A DNA stretch of 8,256 nucleotides, from contig MEQV01000039.1 of NCBI GenBank assembly GCA_001770355.1, positions 4,050 to 12,305 of the forward strand, in the 5' to 3' direction. Positions 1 through 6,026 of this stretch are shown piece after piece. This DNA comes from Betaproteobacteria bacterium RIFCSPLOWO2_02_FULL_62_17. GTDB taxonomy: Bacteria > Pseudomonadota > Gammaproteobacteria > Burkholderiales > SG8-39. The notes under the pieces are model-generated. The model saw only the letters and a program-made list of their open reading frames with translations. It had not been told where the DNA came from and did no database searches. Each line of letters starts with the position of its first letter. The first letter of the stretch is position 1. The position numbers were made by a program, and so were the translations under genes.

Positions 1-1
1 C

Positions 2-139
2 GCGCGCTTGTGGCACGCACAAGGCTTGCTTGGTTCATCAGGCATTTCAACCGGCCGATTCATGGGCGCAAATCTGACCGGATTGGTTATTCTGGTCGGT
101 GCCATCGCGGCGCTGGGGCGTGGCGCGAAACTTTGGTGA
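2..139 (+). CDS. possible 3' end of a plus-strand gene, left-truncated
   Basis: This frame is open from the left edge to a TGA at 137-139 (45 codons). The last 25 residues hold a hydrophobic stretch, roughly LTGLVILVGAIAAL, followed by a short basic tail, which would suit the last membrane helix of a transporter-like protein. The codon third positions are about 60 percent G or C by eye, lower than in the neighbouring genes, and a second plus-strand frame is also open to 147, so chance is a real possibility. If real, the gene would converge on the TctC-type gene with about 27 bp between the stops. No function can be assigned. Confidence 0.2.
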   Translation, partial: ARLWHAQGLLGSSGISTGRFMGANLTGLVILVGAIAALGRGAKLW

Positions 140-165
140 TGCCTTGACTCACGCCAAGTGCGCGG

Positions 166-1143
166 TCACTGGAATTTAAGATTCGCGATCTTGGTGATTT
201 CCGCGCCGAGCTTGTGCTTCTCGGCGAGGATCCGCTCCAGCTCCTCGGGCGGCCCGCCGGTGGGCGACAGCGCCGAAGCGATCATGACTTTATCCACCCA
301 CGCCGGGTCGGCAAGATGCTTGTTGATCTCGAGGTTCCAGCGGCGTGCCAGCGCCGAAGGCGTGCCGCCGGGGAAAACAATGGCAAGCCAATTGCGGAAA
401 TCGATATCGAAGCCCTGGTCCTTGAAGCTGGGCGTGTCGCCCAGCCATTTGCTGCGCGTCTTGCCGTGCGACACCGCGATGATCCGCACCTTGCCTGCCG
501 CGTTCATTTTCACGATATTCGCCGGGCCCATGTTGGTGGCGTGGATCTCGCCGGCGATCAAAGCGAGCTGTAACTGCGCCGGTCCCTTATAGGGAATGTG
601 ATTGAAATTCACACCGGTTTTGGCGGAGATCCAGGAAAGATACAAATGCGGCGTGGAACCGGCGCCGGTCGTGCCCCAGGTTGCCTGCCCAGGGCGCGCC
701 CGGGCATAGTCGAGCCACTCTTTGAGGTTGTTGACCGGTAATGAGGCCTGCACCGCGAACGCGACTTCCAATTCCGCCAGATGCGCGATCGGCACAAAGG
801 ATTTCGGGTCGTAAGGCAGCGACGTGTACGCATAGGGGTTGATGGTCATGATGTTTCCGTCGGTCATGCAAACGGTGTAGCCATCGGGCGCGGCGCGCGC
901 GCATTCGGTCATGCCGATGGTTCCATTGGCGCCGACGCGGTTTTCCCCGACGACTGTCTGCCCCAGCGCCGGACCCACCGACGCCGCGACCGCGCGGCCC
1001 ACCACGTCGGTAAGCGAGCCCGCGGGAATGGGCATGATCATCTTGATGGGTTTTACCGGATAAGCCTGCGCGAGCACCGTCGATGCCGTGGCAGCCGCGC
1101 AGAGCAGCGCGAACAAACGAGCCATACCGTCGCTTGGATTCAT
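166..1143 (-). CDS. Bug/TctC-family periplasmic solute-binding protein
   Basis: This 325-residue protein is the extracytoplasmic binding component type of tripartite tricarboxylate transporters, which capture small carboxylates or related ligands in the periplasm. A signal peptide covers residues 1-25 (hydrophobic core about 10-24, VLA-Q cleavage), and the mature protein opens with the typical YPVKPIK stretch. Family landmarks are visible in order: the TD-containing loop at 41-50, ENRVGANG at 67-74, APDGYT at 85-90, the GTTGAGSTPHL segment at 157-167, HIPYKG at 182-187 and FPGGTP at 257-262. Length is normal for the family. The ATG at 1143 is preceded by a near-perfect Shine-Dalgarno (AGGAGGG on the minus strand, 1148-1154). 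An in-frame ATG at residue 7 is an alternative that would also leave a signal peptide. No TctA or TctB membrane genes are in the window, so it is an orphan, as is common for Bug proteins in Burkholderiales; the ligand cannot be read from sequence. Two unusual cysteines (81, 92) flank the APDGYT motif. Confidence 0.93.
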   Translation of the reverse strand: MNPSDGMARLFALLCAAATASTVLAQAYPVKPIKMIMPIPAGSLTDVVGRAVAASVGPALGQTVVGENRVGANGTIGMTECARAAPDGYTVCMTDGNIMTINPYAYTSLPYDPKSFVPIAHLAELEVAFAVQASLPVNNLKEWLDYARARPGQATWGTTGAGSTPHLYLSWISAKTGVNFNHIPYKGPAQLQLALIAGEIHATNMGPANIVKMNAAGKVRIIAVSHGKTRSKWLGDTPSFKDQGFDIDFRNWLAIVFPGGTPSALARRWNLEINKHLADPAWVDKVMIASALSPTGGPPEELERILAEKHKLGAEITKIANLKFQ

Positions 1144-1147
1144 CTTT

Positions 1148-1154
1148 CCCTCCT
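1148..1154 (-). promoter_or_regulatory. strong ribosome binding site of the TctC-type gene
   Basis: The minus strand reads AGGAGGG four bases before the ATG at 1143. It favours the ATG at 1143 over the internal ATG six codons later, which has no comparable site. Confidence 0.8.
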
Positions 1155-1163
1155 GGTCGATGC

Positions 1164-1218
1164 AAAAAAAGGATGCGCCCCCTGCGGCACAACGCGAGTG
1201 TGCACCGATCAGCGGTGC
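1164..1218 (-). terminator. hairpin and T-run after the AAA+ gene, possible weak terminator
   Basis: Reading on the minus strand, 16 bases beyond the AAA+ stop codon there is a perfect 6-bp inverted repeat with a 5-nt loop (GCACCG at 1202-1207 pairing with CGGTGC at 1213-1218). A run of seven T residues follows at 1164-1170, but about 31 bases separate the stem from it, so this is not a canonical intrinsic terminator. It may slow or partly end transcription before the TctC-type gene, or be incidental. The rest of the 91-bp gap shows no clear promoter. Confidence 0.3.
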
Positions 1219-1234
1219 CGATGCAACGCTCGCC

Positions 1235-3424
1235 TCAAGGCCCCGGTTCTCCGAGGTCCGCGGCGCTGAGCACGGCGAGCGCCTCGGGCGAGATCTCCGC
1301 TGACCGGCCTGCCGCCATCAGGCGGCTAGCCTGCCTCTTGTAGGCGGTCTCCAAAATGCGCCGCACCGCTCGTGCGTTGCCGAAACTCTCGCTCGAGCGC
1401 AGCCGTTCCGCGGCGAGCAGCAACCGCAGCCGTGCGCAGGCGTCCGCATCGAGGCGATAGCCATGCTCCTCGGCCATGTTGCGCCCGATCGCGACCAGTT
1501 CCTCATCGCTGTAGTCGGGGAACAGCAGCGTGCGCGCAAAACGCGAACGCAGCCCCGGGTTGGCGTCCAGGAACCGCTCCATCTGCGCCGGGTAACCCGA
1601 AAGCACGATGGCAAGCTGGCTGCGGAAATCCTCCAGGCACTTGACCAGTGTGTTGACGGCCTCCCGGCCGTAGTTGTCGTTGCCGTGGGTAAGCGCGTAC
1701 GCTTCGTCGATGAACAACACCCCGCCCAGCGCCTCCTCGACGCGCTCGCGCGTCTTGAGCGCAGTCTGGCCCTCGTAGCCGCCCACCAGGCCGCCGCGGT
1801 CCACCTCCACCAGATGGCCACCAGGCAGAATGCCCAGGTCGCGGTAGATACCCGCGAGCAGCCGCGCGAGCGTGGTCTTGCCGGTGCCGGGATTGCCGAC
1901 AAACACCATGTGCAGCCCGATGTCGTGCGCCTGCGCTCCCGCCCCGCGCAACTTGCGGATGGCGTAGAAGTCGGCTACTTCCCGAATCGCCTGTTTGGCG
2001 GTCGCGAGGCCGGTGAGCGCGTCCAGTTTCGCCAGCGACGCGGACACTGCGGCGCCCTGGCCCTCGGGCCTTGCCGCGTCGTGATCGTCGGGCGGCTCGG
2101 TGAAATCGGAGTATTGCAGTGCCGCGAGCTGCGCCGGCTCGAGGCTCTTCAGATCCAGGCGTGCAAGGCGCGCGCTCTGCTGCGCGATGGCGCGCTCGAA
2201 CAGGTTGCGCACCTCGCGCGCGTTGCCGAAGTGGCGCCCCTTCTTGCGCTTGAGAATTTCGGCCACTGCCAAGGCGCGGTCCGGCGGCGCGACCTGCATC
2301 CCTGAACGGGCGCACATGCCGTCGAAAATCCGCCCGAGTTCCTCGTCGGTGAAATCGGCGAACTCGATCAGGTTGGGCACGCGGCTGTGAAGACCCGGGT
2401 TGAGGTGCAGGAACTCGCGCATCGGCTCGGTGTAGCCCGCCAGCACCACGATCAATTCGTGACGCAGGTCGTCCATGAGTTTCAACAAGGTGTCGATCGC
2501 TTCCTGCCCGTAACGGTCGTCCTGGCCATGTTTCAGGCTGTAGGCCTCATCGATGAAGAGCACCCCCCCGCGCGCGCTCTCGACCAGTTTCGCCGTCTTG
2601 GACGCGGTCTGGCCTTCGTACTCGGCCACCAACTGGTAACGGGTGACCTCGATCAACTGACCCTGCGCGAGGATGCCGAGCCTGCGAATCTCCTGCGCGT
2701 AATAGCGCGCGAAGGTGGTCTTGCCGGTACCCGGACTGCCCGAAAACACTGCGTGCAAGGTCACCTGGTGCGCGGCCAGTCCGCGCGCACGGCGTTCGGC
2801 GTTCACTCTGGCAAGCGCGATGATCTGGTCGAGCGAAGACTTCGCGTCGCTCTGCCCGATCAGATCTTCCAGGCGCACCGGCTTTTCCGTTGGCGGCGGT
2901 TCCTTCGTCTGCAAGCTTGCCTGCACCGGCTGTCGATCACTTGCCGTTTGCGCTGCCGCGGGCCTGCCTGCGACGGCTTCGGCCGGTGCTGCAGGCAGCG
3001 ACGGCGCATTTTCCCGGCCCGGATCCCGGTCGGGCGTCGGTCCGGCGTGCTGATTCGCGACGCGCAACACACGGTCAACGAGATCACTGCCCAGGAGACC
3101 CGCAAGCAACTGCCGCTCCTCCGCACCAAAGAACGGCCGATCCGCGCGCGGCCTCGCCGCGAGCGTCAACTGCGAAGCGATATCGTCGTGGCGGCGTGCC
3201 CTGGCGTAATCGGCCGCGCAGTGGCCGCTTGCGTCGCGCTCCTCCGGTTGCGCTCCAAGGGAGAGCAGCAAGCTTACCAACTCGGCTCGCCCGAGCAGCG
3301 CGCAGTGCATCAGCGGGGTATAGCCGTGCGCGTCCGCGCCGATGAGGCCCGGGCTTTCGACGAGCGCGCGGCGAGCGGCGGCGAGGTCGTTCTTCTCGAT
3401 CGCGTCGATCAGTCGTGATGACAT
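1235..3424 (-). CDS. ankyrin-repeat protein with two CbbX/CFXQ-type AAA+ ATPase modules
   Basis: A 729-residue predicted cytoplasmic ATPase of the AAA+ remodeler type. Residues about 3-88 are ankyrin repeats (DAHGYTPLMHCALLGRAELV at 31-50, then a degenerate repeat at 64-86). A low-complexity Ala/Pro/Gln linker spans about 125-182. Module 1 (about 184-425): Walker A GSPGTGKTT 229-237, pore-loop Tyr269 in EYEGQT, Walker B FIDEA 290-294, arginine finger Arg348, sensor 2 Arg403. Module 2 (about 466-705): Walker A GNPGTGKTT 510-518, pore-loop Tyr550 in GYEGQT, Walker B FIDEA 571-575, Arg628, Arg685. Every catalytic residue is present in both, so both should hydrolyse ATP. The pore-loop and GQTAxKT pattern match the CbbX/SpoVK/EccA branch, whose members remodel Rubisco or serve secretion; the substrate here is unknown. 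There is no signal or membrane segment. The ATG at 3424 has only a weak upstream AGG, but starts exactly at the first ankyrin helix. It diverges from the SBP/OmpA-vWA operon, and a shared role is inference from position. Confidence 0.93.
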   Translation of the reverse strand: MSSRLIDAIEKNDLAAARRALVESPGLIGADAHGYTPLMHCALLGRAELVSLLLSLGAQPEERDASGHCAADYARARRHDDIASQLTLAARPRADRPFFGAEERQLLAGLLGSDLVDRVLRVANQHAGPTPDRDPGRENAPSLPAAPAEAVAGRPAAAQTASDRQPVQASLQTKEPPPTEKPVRLEDLIGQSDAKSSLDQIIALARVNAERRARGLAAHQVTLHAVFSGSPGTGKTTFARYYAQEIRRLGILAQGQLIEVTRYQLVAEYEGQTASKTAKLVESARGGVLFIDEAYSLKHGQDDRYGQEAIDTLLKLMDDLRHELIVVLAGYTEPMREFLHLNPGLHSRVPNLIEFADFTDEELGRIFDGMCARSGMQVAPPDRALAVAEILKRKKGRHFGNAREVRNLFERAIAQQSARLARLDLKSLEPAQLAALQYSDFTEPPDDHDAARPEGQGAAVSASLAKLDALTGLATAKQAIREVADFYAIRKLRGAGAQAHDIGLHMVFVGNPGTGKTTLARLLAGIYRDLGILPGGHLVEVDRGGLVGGYEGQTALKTRERVEEALGGVLFIDEAYALTHGNDNYGREAVNTLVKCLEDFRSQLAIVLSGYPAQMERFLDANPGLRSRFARTLLFPDYSDEELVAIGRNMAEEHGYRLDADACARLRLLLAAERLRSSESFGNARAVRRILETAYKRQASRLMAAGRSAEISPEALAVLSAADLGEPGP

Positions 3425-3568
3425 AGGTATTGCGCCTGCAGTAGGACGGGGCTATATTTTTCAACCACGCAGCGCGCGCCAGGGCGAACGGCGGCGAAAG
3501 CGCTTGGCGTATTATGGAACTTTGTCGCGCGGCGCTGTGAATGTGGGGCGCGGCTCGGGAGATTGGCC
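3425..3568. promoter_or_regulatory. divergent intergenic region carrying promoters for both arms
   Basis: These 144 bp separate the start codons of the AAA+ gene (minus) and the SBP/OmpA operon (plus), so promoters for both directions must lie here or the genes be read from outside. The only A/T-rich patch is 3452-3464 (CTATATTTTTCAA). On the plus strand TTGCGC at 3430-3435 and TATATT at 3453-3458 are spaced by 17 bp, a fair sigma70-like -10 with a poor -35. A second plus-strand -10-like TATTAT lies at 3510-3515 without a good -35. On the minus strand TTGAAA (3459-3464) has no well-spaced -10. No convincing operator palindrome is seen. Confidence 0.45.
3557..3561 (+). promoter_or_regulatory. 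ribosome binding site deciding the start of the first SBP/OmpA gene
   Basis: GGGAG at 3557-3561 lies seven bases before the ATG at 3569. The in-frame TTG at 3563 almost touches this site, too close for initiation, so the ATG is the preferred start. Confidence 0.6.
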
Positions 3569-5287
3569 ATGCAAACACTATTGCGAGCCGCGGCGCTTGG
3601 CGCGGTACTGATTGCGGCGGCGGGCGACGCGAACGCGGTGAATTACCTCCAGGCGCCGGCGCTTGCGGCCGTGGTGAAAACCGGGGTCACGGCATGCACC
3701 GGGAAGGAAGCCCTGCAGTTGCCGATCATCACCTGGGGTGGAGATATCGCCACGGTGTTCGCCAACGGCAACCAGGCCGACACCGGCCGTGGCAGCCTGT
3801 TTGACAAGGCCGGCCTCAAGTTGCGCCTGGCGCGCGAAGACGTGCTCGCCAAACAACTTGACGCCTACCTTGCCTGCCGCACGCCTTTTCTGCGCGGCAC
3901 GCTGGGCATGCTCGGGCAGGTGGCCGAGGTCACCGAGCGCGATCCGCGCACGCGCATGGTTATTGTTCACCAGCTCACCTGGTCGGCCGGCGGCGACGCG
4001 CTGGTGGTCAAGGGCGGCATCAACCAGCCGGCGGATCTGCGCGGCAAGAGCATCGCGCTGCAGGCCTACGGCCCGCACATCGATTACCTCGCGCGGGTGC
4101 TGCGCGACGCCGGCCTGAGCTTGAAGGACGTGCGGCTTCGCTGGGTCCGTGACCTCACCGGCAGCAATCAGTCGCCACGCGCGGCCTTGCAGGAAGCCGG
4201 CATCGACGCGGCCATGCTCATCATTCCCGACGCGCTCGCGCTGACCTCGGGCGGCAAGGTGGGCACCGGCGCCGAGGAATCGGTGCGCGGCGCTAAAATC
4301 CTGCTGTCGACGAAAACCGCGAATCGCGTGATCGCCGATGTCTACGCGGTGCGCGCCGACTATCTGGCCGCCAACCGCGCCTCGGTCGAAAAGCTGGTGC
4401 GGGCAATGCTCATCGCGAACGAGCAACTGGCCGCGCTGTTCAAAAGAAGGAGCAGCAACGATCCCGCTTACCGCGCCATGATTCAGGGTGCCGCGCGGCT
4501 GCTCCTTGACAGCCCCGAGGCGGTGCCGGACACCGAGGCGATGTACGGGGACGCTGTGTTCGCCGGGCTGGCCGGCAATATCGCCTTGTTCAATGACGCC
4601 CGCAATCCCCGTTCCCTCGCCATTCTTGGCAGGGAGGTGGATGAGGCGCTGATCGGCGCGGGCTTGCGCAACAAACCCGTGGAGTATGCGCACGCGAAAT
4701 GGGATTTCAACGCGCTGAAGGGCGACCTCAAGAGCGCCGCCGCGGCCGAGTCACCGCGCTTCGACACGCCGGCGGTGACGCAGGTGGCGACGCGGCGCAC
4801 GCAGCAGGGCGCCGTCGCGGAAGGCCAGTTGTTCACCTTCGCGGTGCAGTTCAAGCCGAACCAGGATGCGTTCACCACGGCCCAGTATCAGAAGGATTTC
4901 GACCGCGCGGTAAACCTCGCCGCCACCTACGGCGGCGCGGTGATCACCGTCGAAGGGCATGCCGATCCGCTGGCGTTCCTGCAGCGCAAGAAGGGCGGCG
5001 AAGCCGAAGTGGTGCTCGGCAGGATCCGCCAGGCAGCGAAAAACCTGAGCTTCACGCGCGCCAACGCGGTGCGAGAGGGGATCATCAAATACGGCAAGGA
5101 GCGCGGGGTGGTGCTCGACGCGAGCCAATTCGTGGTGGTGGGTCACGGCATCGAGAAACCGAAAAGCGGCGTATGCGCGGGCGATCCGTGCGCGCCGAAA
5201 AGCGAAGCCGAGTGGCTGGCGAACATGCGGGTCGAATTCCGCATCATCCAGGTCGAGGCCGAGGCCAATGTTTTCCGGCCGCAATAG
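3569..5287 (+). CDS. secreted solute-binding (PBP2/NMT1-like) and OmpA-like fusion protein
   Basis: A 572-residue periplasmic protein, first gene of the plus-strand operon. Residues 1-23 form a Sec signal peptide with ANA cleavage after 23. Residues about 45-365 resemble a type 2 periplasmic binding protein of the NMT1/phosphate-phosphonate kind: GGDALVV at 141-147, then PADLRGKSIALQAYG (154-168) and a second lobe through IDAAMLIIPDAL (212-223). After an Ala-rich linker (about 388-418), residues about 420-560 are an OmpA-like peptidoglycan-binding domain with GHAD (463-466), the RA helix motif at Arg497 and RVEFRI (554-559) in place of the usual NRRVEF. The loop between the Asp and Arg is about 15 residues longer than in standard OmpA, and a cysteine pair (536, 541) probably forms a small disulfide loop. 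Databases carry such fusions under names like phosphate ABC transporter substrate-binding/OmpA family protein, but no transporter subunit is present here, so a wall-anchored sensor is more likely than a transporter part. Its stop overlaps the vWA gene by 20 nt. Confidence 0.9.
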   Translation: MQTLLRAAALGAVLIAAAGDANAVNYLQAPALAAVVKTGVTACTGKEALQLPIITWGGDIATVFANGNQADTGRGSLFDKAGLKLRLAREDVLAKQLDAYLACRTPFLRGTLGMLGQVAEVTERDPRTRMVIVHQLTWSAGGDALVVKGGINQPADLRGKSIALQAYGPHIDYLARVLRDAGLSLKDVRLRWVRDLTGSNQSPRAALQEAGIDAAMLIIPDALALTSGGKVGTGAEESVRGAKILLSTKTANRVIADVYAVRADYLAANRASVEKLVRAMLIANEQLAALFKRRSSNDPAYRAMIQGAARLLLDSPEAVPDTEAMYGDAVFAGLAGNIALFNDARNPRSLAILGREVDEALIGAGLRNKPVEYAHAKWDFNALKGDLKSAAAAESPRFDTPAVTQVATRRTQQGAVAEGQLFTFAVQFKPNQDAFTTAQYQKDFDRAVNLAATYGGAVITVEGHADPLAFLQRKKGGEAEVVLGRIRQAAKNLSFTRANAVREGIIKYGKERGVVLDASQFVVVGHGIEKPKSGVCAGDPCAPKSEAEWLANMRVEFRIIQVEAEANVFRPQ

Positions 5288-6026
5288 ACCGGGTCGCCGC
5301 GCGCTGCGCGCCGCGGCGCGCATTGCGGCCTGCATCTTTCTCGCCGGCGCCGGGAGCTCGCTGGCGCAGCGCGCGCCGTGGCCGCCCGCCGGCCCGAACG
5401 CGCAGATGGCGCCGGACCCTATCGCGCGCAACTATTACGTGGTGCTGGATGCCTCGGGAAGCATGAACGAGCCATCCTGCCGCGGCTCGGGCAACAAGAT
5501 AACGCAGGCGCGCGAGGCGCTGGCCGGATTCGCCGCGGCACTGCCCGCGGCGGCGAATGTCGGCCTGCTGGTTTTTGACCGCAACGGCGTCCGCGAGAAG
5601 GTGCCCCTCGCCGGCGGAGACCGCGGGCCGTTCCTGCGCGCGGTTCGCGAGGCCACCCCGGGCGGCCTGACGCCGCTGCGCCGTGCGTTGACACTGGCGC
5701 GCGCCAAGATGGAAGAACAGGGACGGCGCCAGCTTGGCTACGGCGAGTACCACTTGGTGGTGGTGACCGACGGTGAAGCGAGCCAGGGTGAAGATCCGCG
5801 TGACGTGGTGAATTCGCTCATCGCCACCACGCCGATCGTGCTGCATACCATTGGCTTTTGCATCGACGCCCGGCATTCGCTCAACCAGCCTGGGCGCATT
5901 CTCTACCGCCAGGCCAACGACCTCGACGAATTGAAGAAGGGCCTGCAGAATGTTCTTGCCGAGGCGCCCAGCTTTACCGCGCAACAGTTTAACGCAAGGA
6001 CGGCGCCCCAGAAGGCCGCAAAGTAG
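5268..6026 (+). CDS. secreted von Willebrand factor A domain protein with intact MIDAS
   Basis: A 252-residue protein. An Arg-rich start (residues 5-18) leads into a hydrophobic core (about 19-29) and a likely SLA-Q cleavage after residue 33, so the protein should act in the periplasm. The vWA domain covers about 55-232. Its metal-ion-dependent adhesion site is complete: DASGS at 61-65, Thr135 in GGLTPL, and Asp168 in VVVTDGE. Such domains usually bind a protein partner through the bound metal. Cysteines 71 and 198 could form a disulfide in the oxidising periplasm. The tail from about 235 is Ala/Gln-rich and probably unstructured. The ATG lies inside the upstream gene with GAGG at 5255-5258 nine bases before it; the next in-frame ATG (residue 47) would lose the signal peptide, so the early start is favoured. 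The stop directly abuts the GTG of the next gene. Sitting between two SBP/OmpA fusions, it is probably their adaptor; this is inference. An IAAC motif at 19-22 resembles a lipobox, but the hydrophobic core lies after it, so a lipoprotein is unlikely. Confidence 0.9.
   Translation: MFSGRNRPGRRALRAAARIAACIFLAGAGSSLAQRAPWPPAGPNAQMAPDPIARNYYVVLDASGSMNEPSCRGSGNKITQAREALAGFAAALPAAANVGLLVFDRNGVREKVPLAGGDRGPFLRAVREATPGGLTPLRRALTLARAKMEEQGRRQLGYGEYHLVVVTDGEASQGEDPRDVVNSLIATTPIVLHTIGFCIDARHSLNQPGRILYRQANDLDELKKGLQNVLAEAPSFTAQQFNARTAPQKAAK

Noticed and set aside
1463..3418. Plus-strand frames of 280 and 343 codons (1463-2305 and 2387-3418) opposite the AAA+ gene
   Set aside because: The minus strand carries two complete AAA+ modules across the same bases. 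The plus frames have no family signal and mirror the GC codon bias.
3476..3509. Imperfect inverted repeat (CGCCA ... TGGCG) in the divergent region as an operator
   Set aside because: The arms match over only a few bases beyond the core and are made of G and C in a GC-rich stretch, so chance is likely.
3563..3565. TTG start for the first SBP/OmpA protein
   Set aside because: It sits one base after the GGGAG ribosome site, while the ATG at 3569 has a seven-base spacing and still gives a full signal peptide.
3578..4693. A 371-codon minus-strand frame opposite the first SBP/OmpA gene
   Set aside because: Antisense shadow with low-complexity Gly/Ala/Arg composition and no motif; the plus-strand protein has a signal peptide, binding-protein landmarks and a ribosome site.
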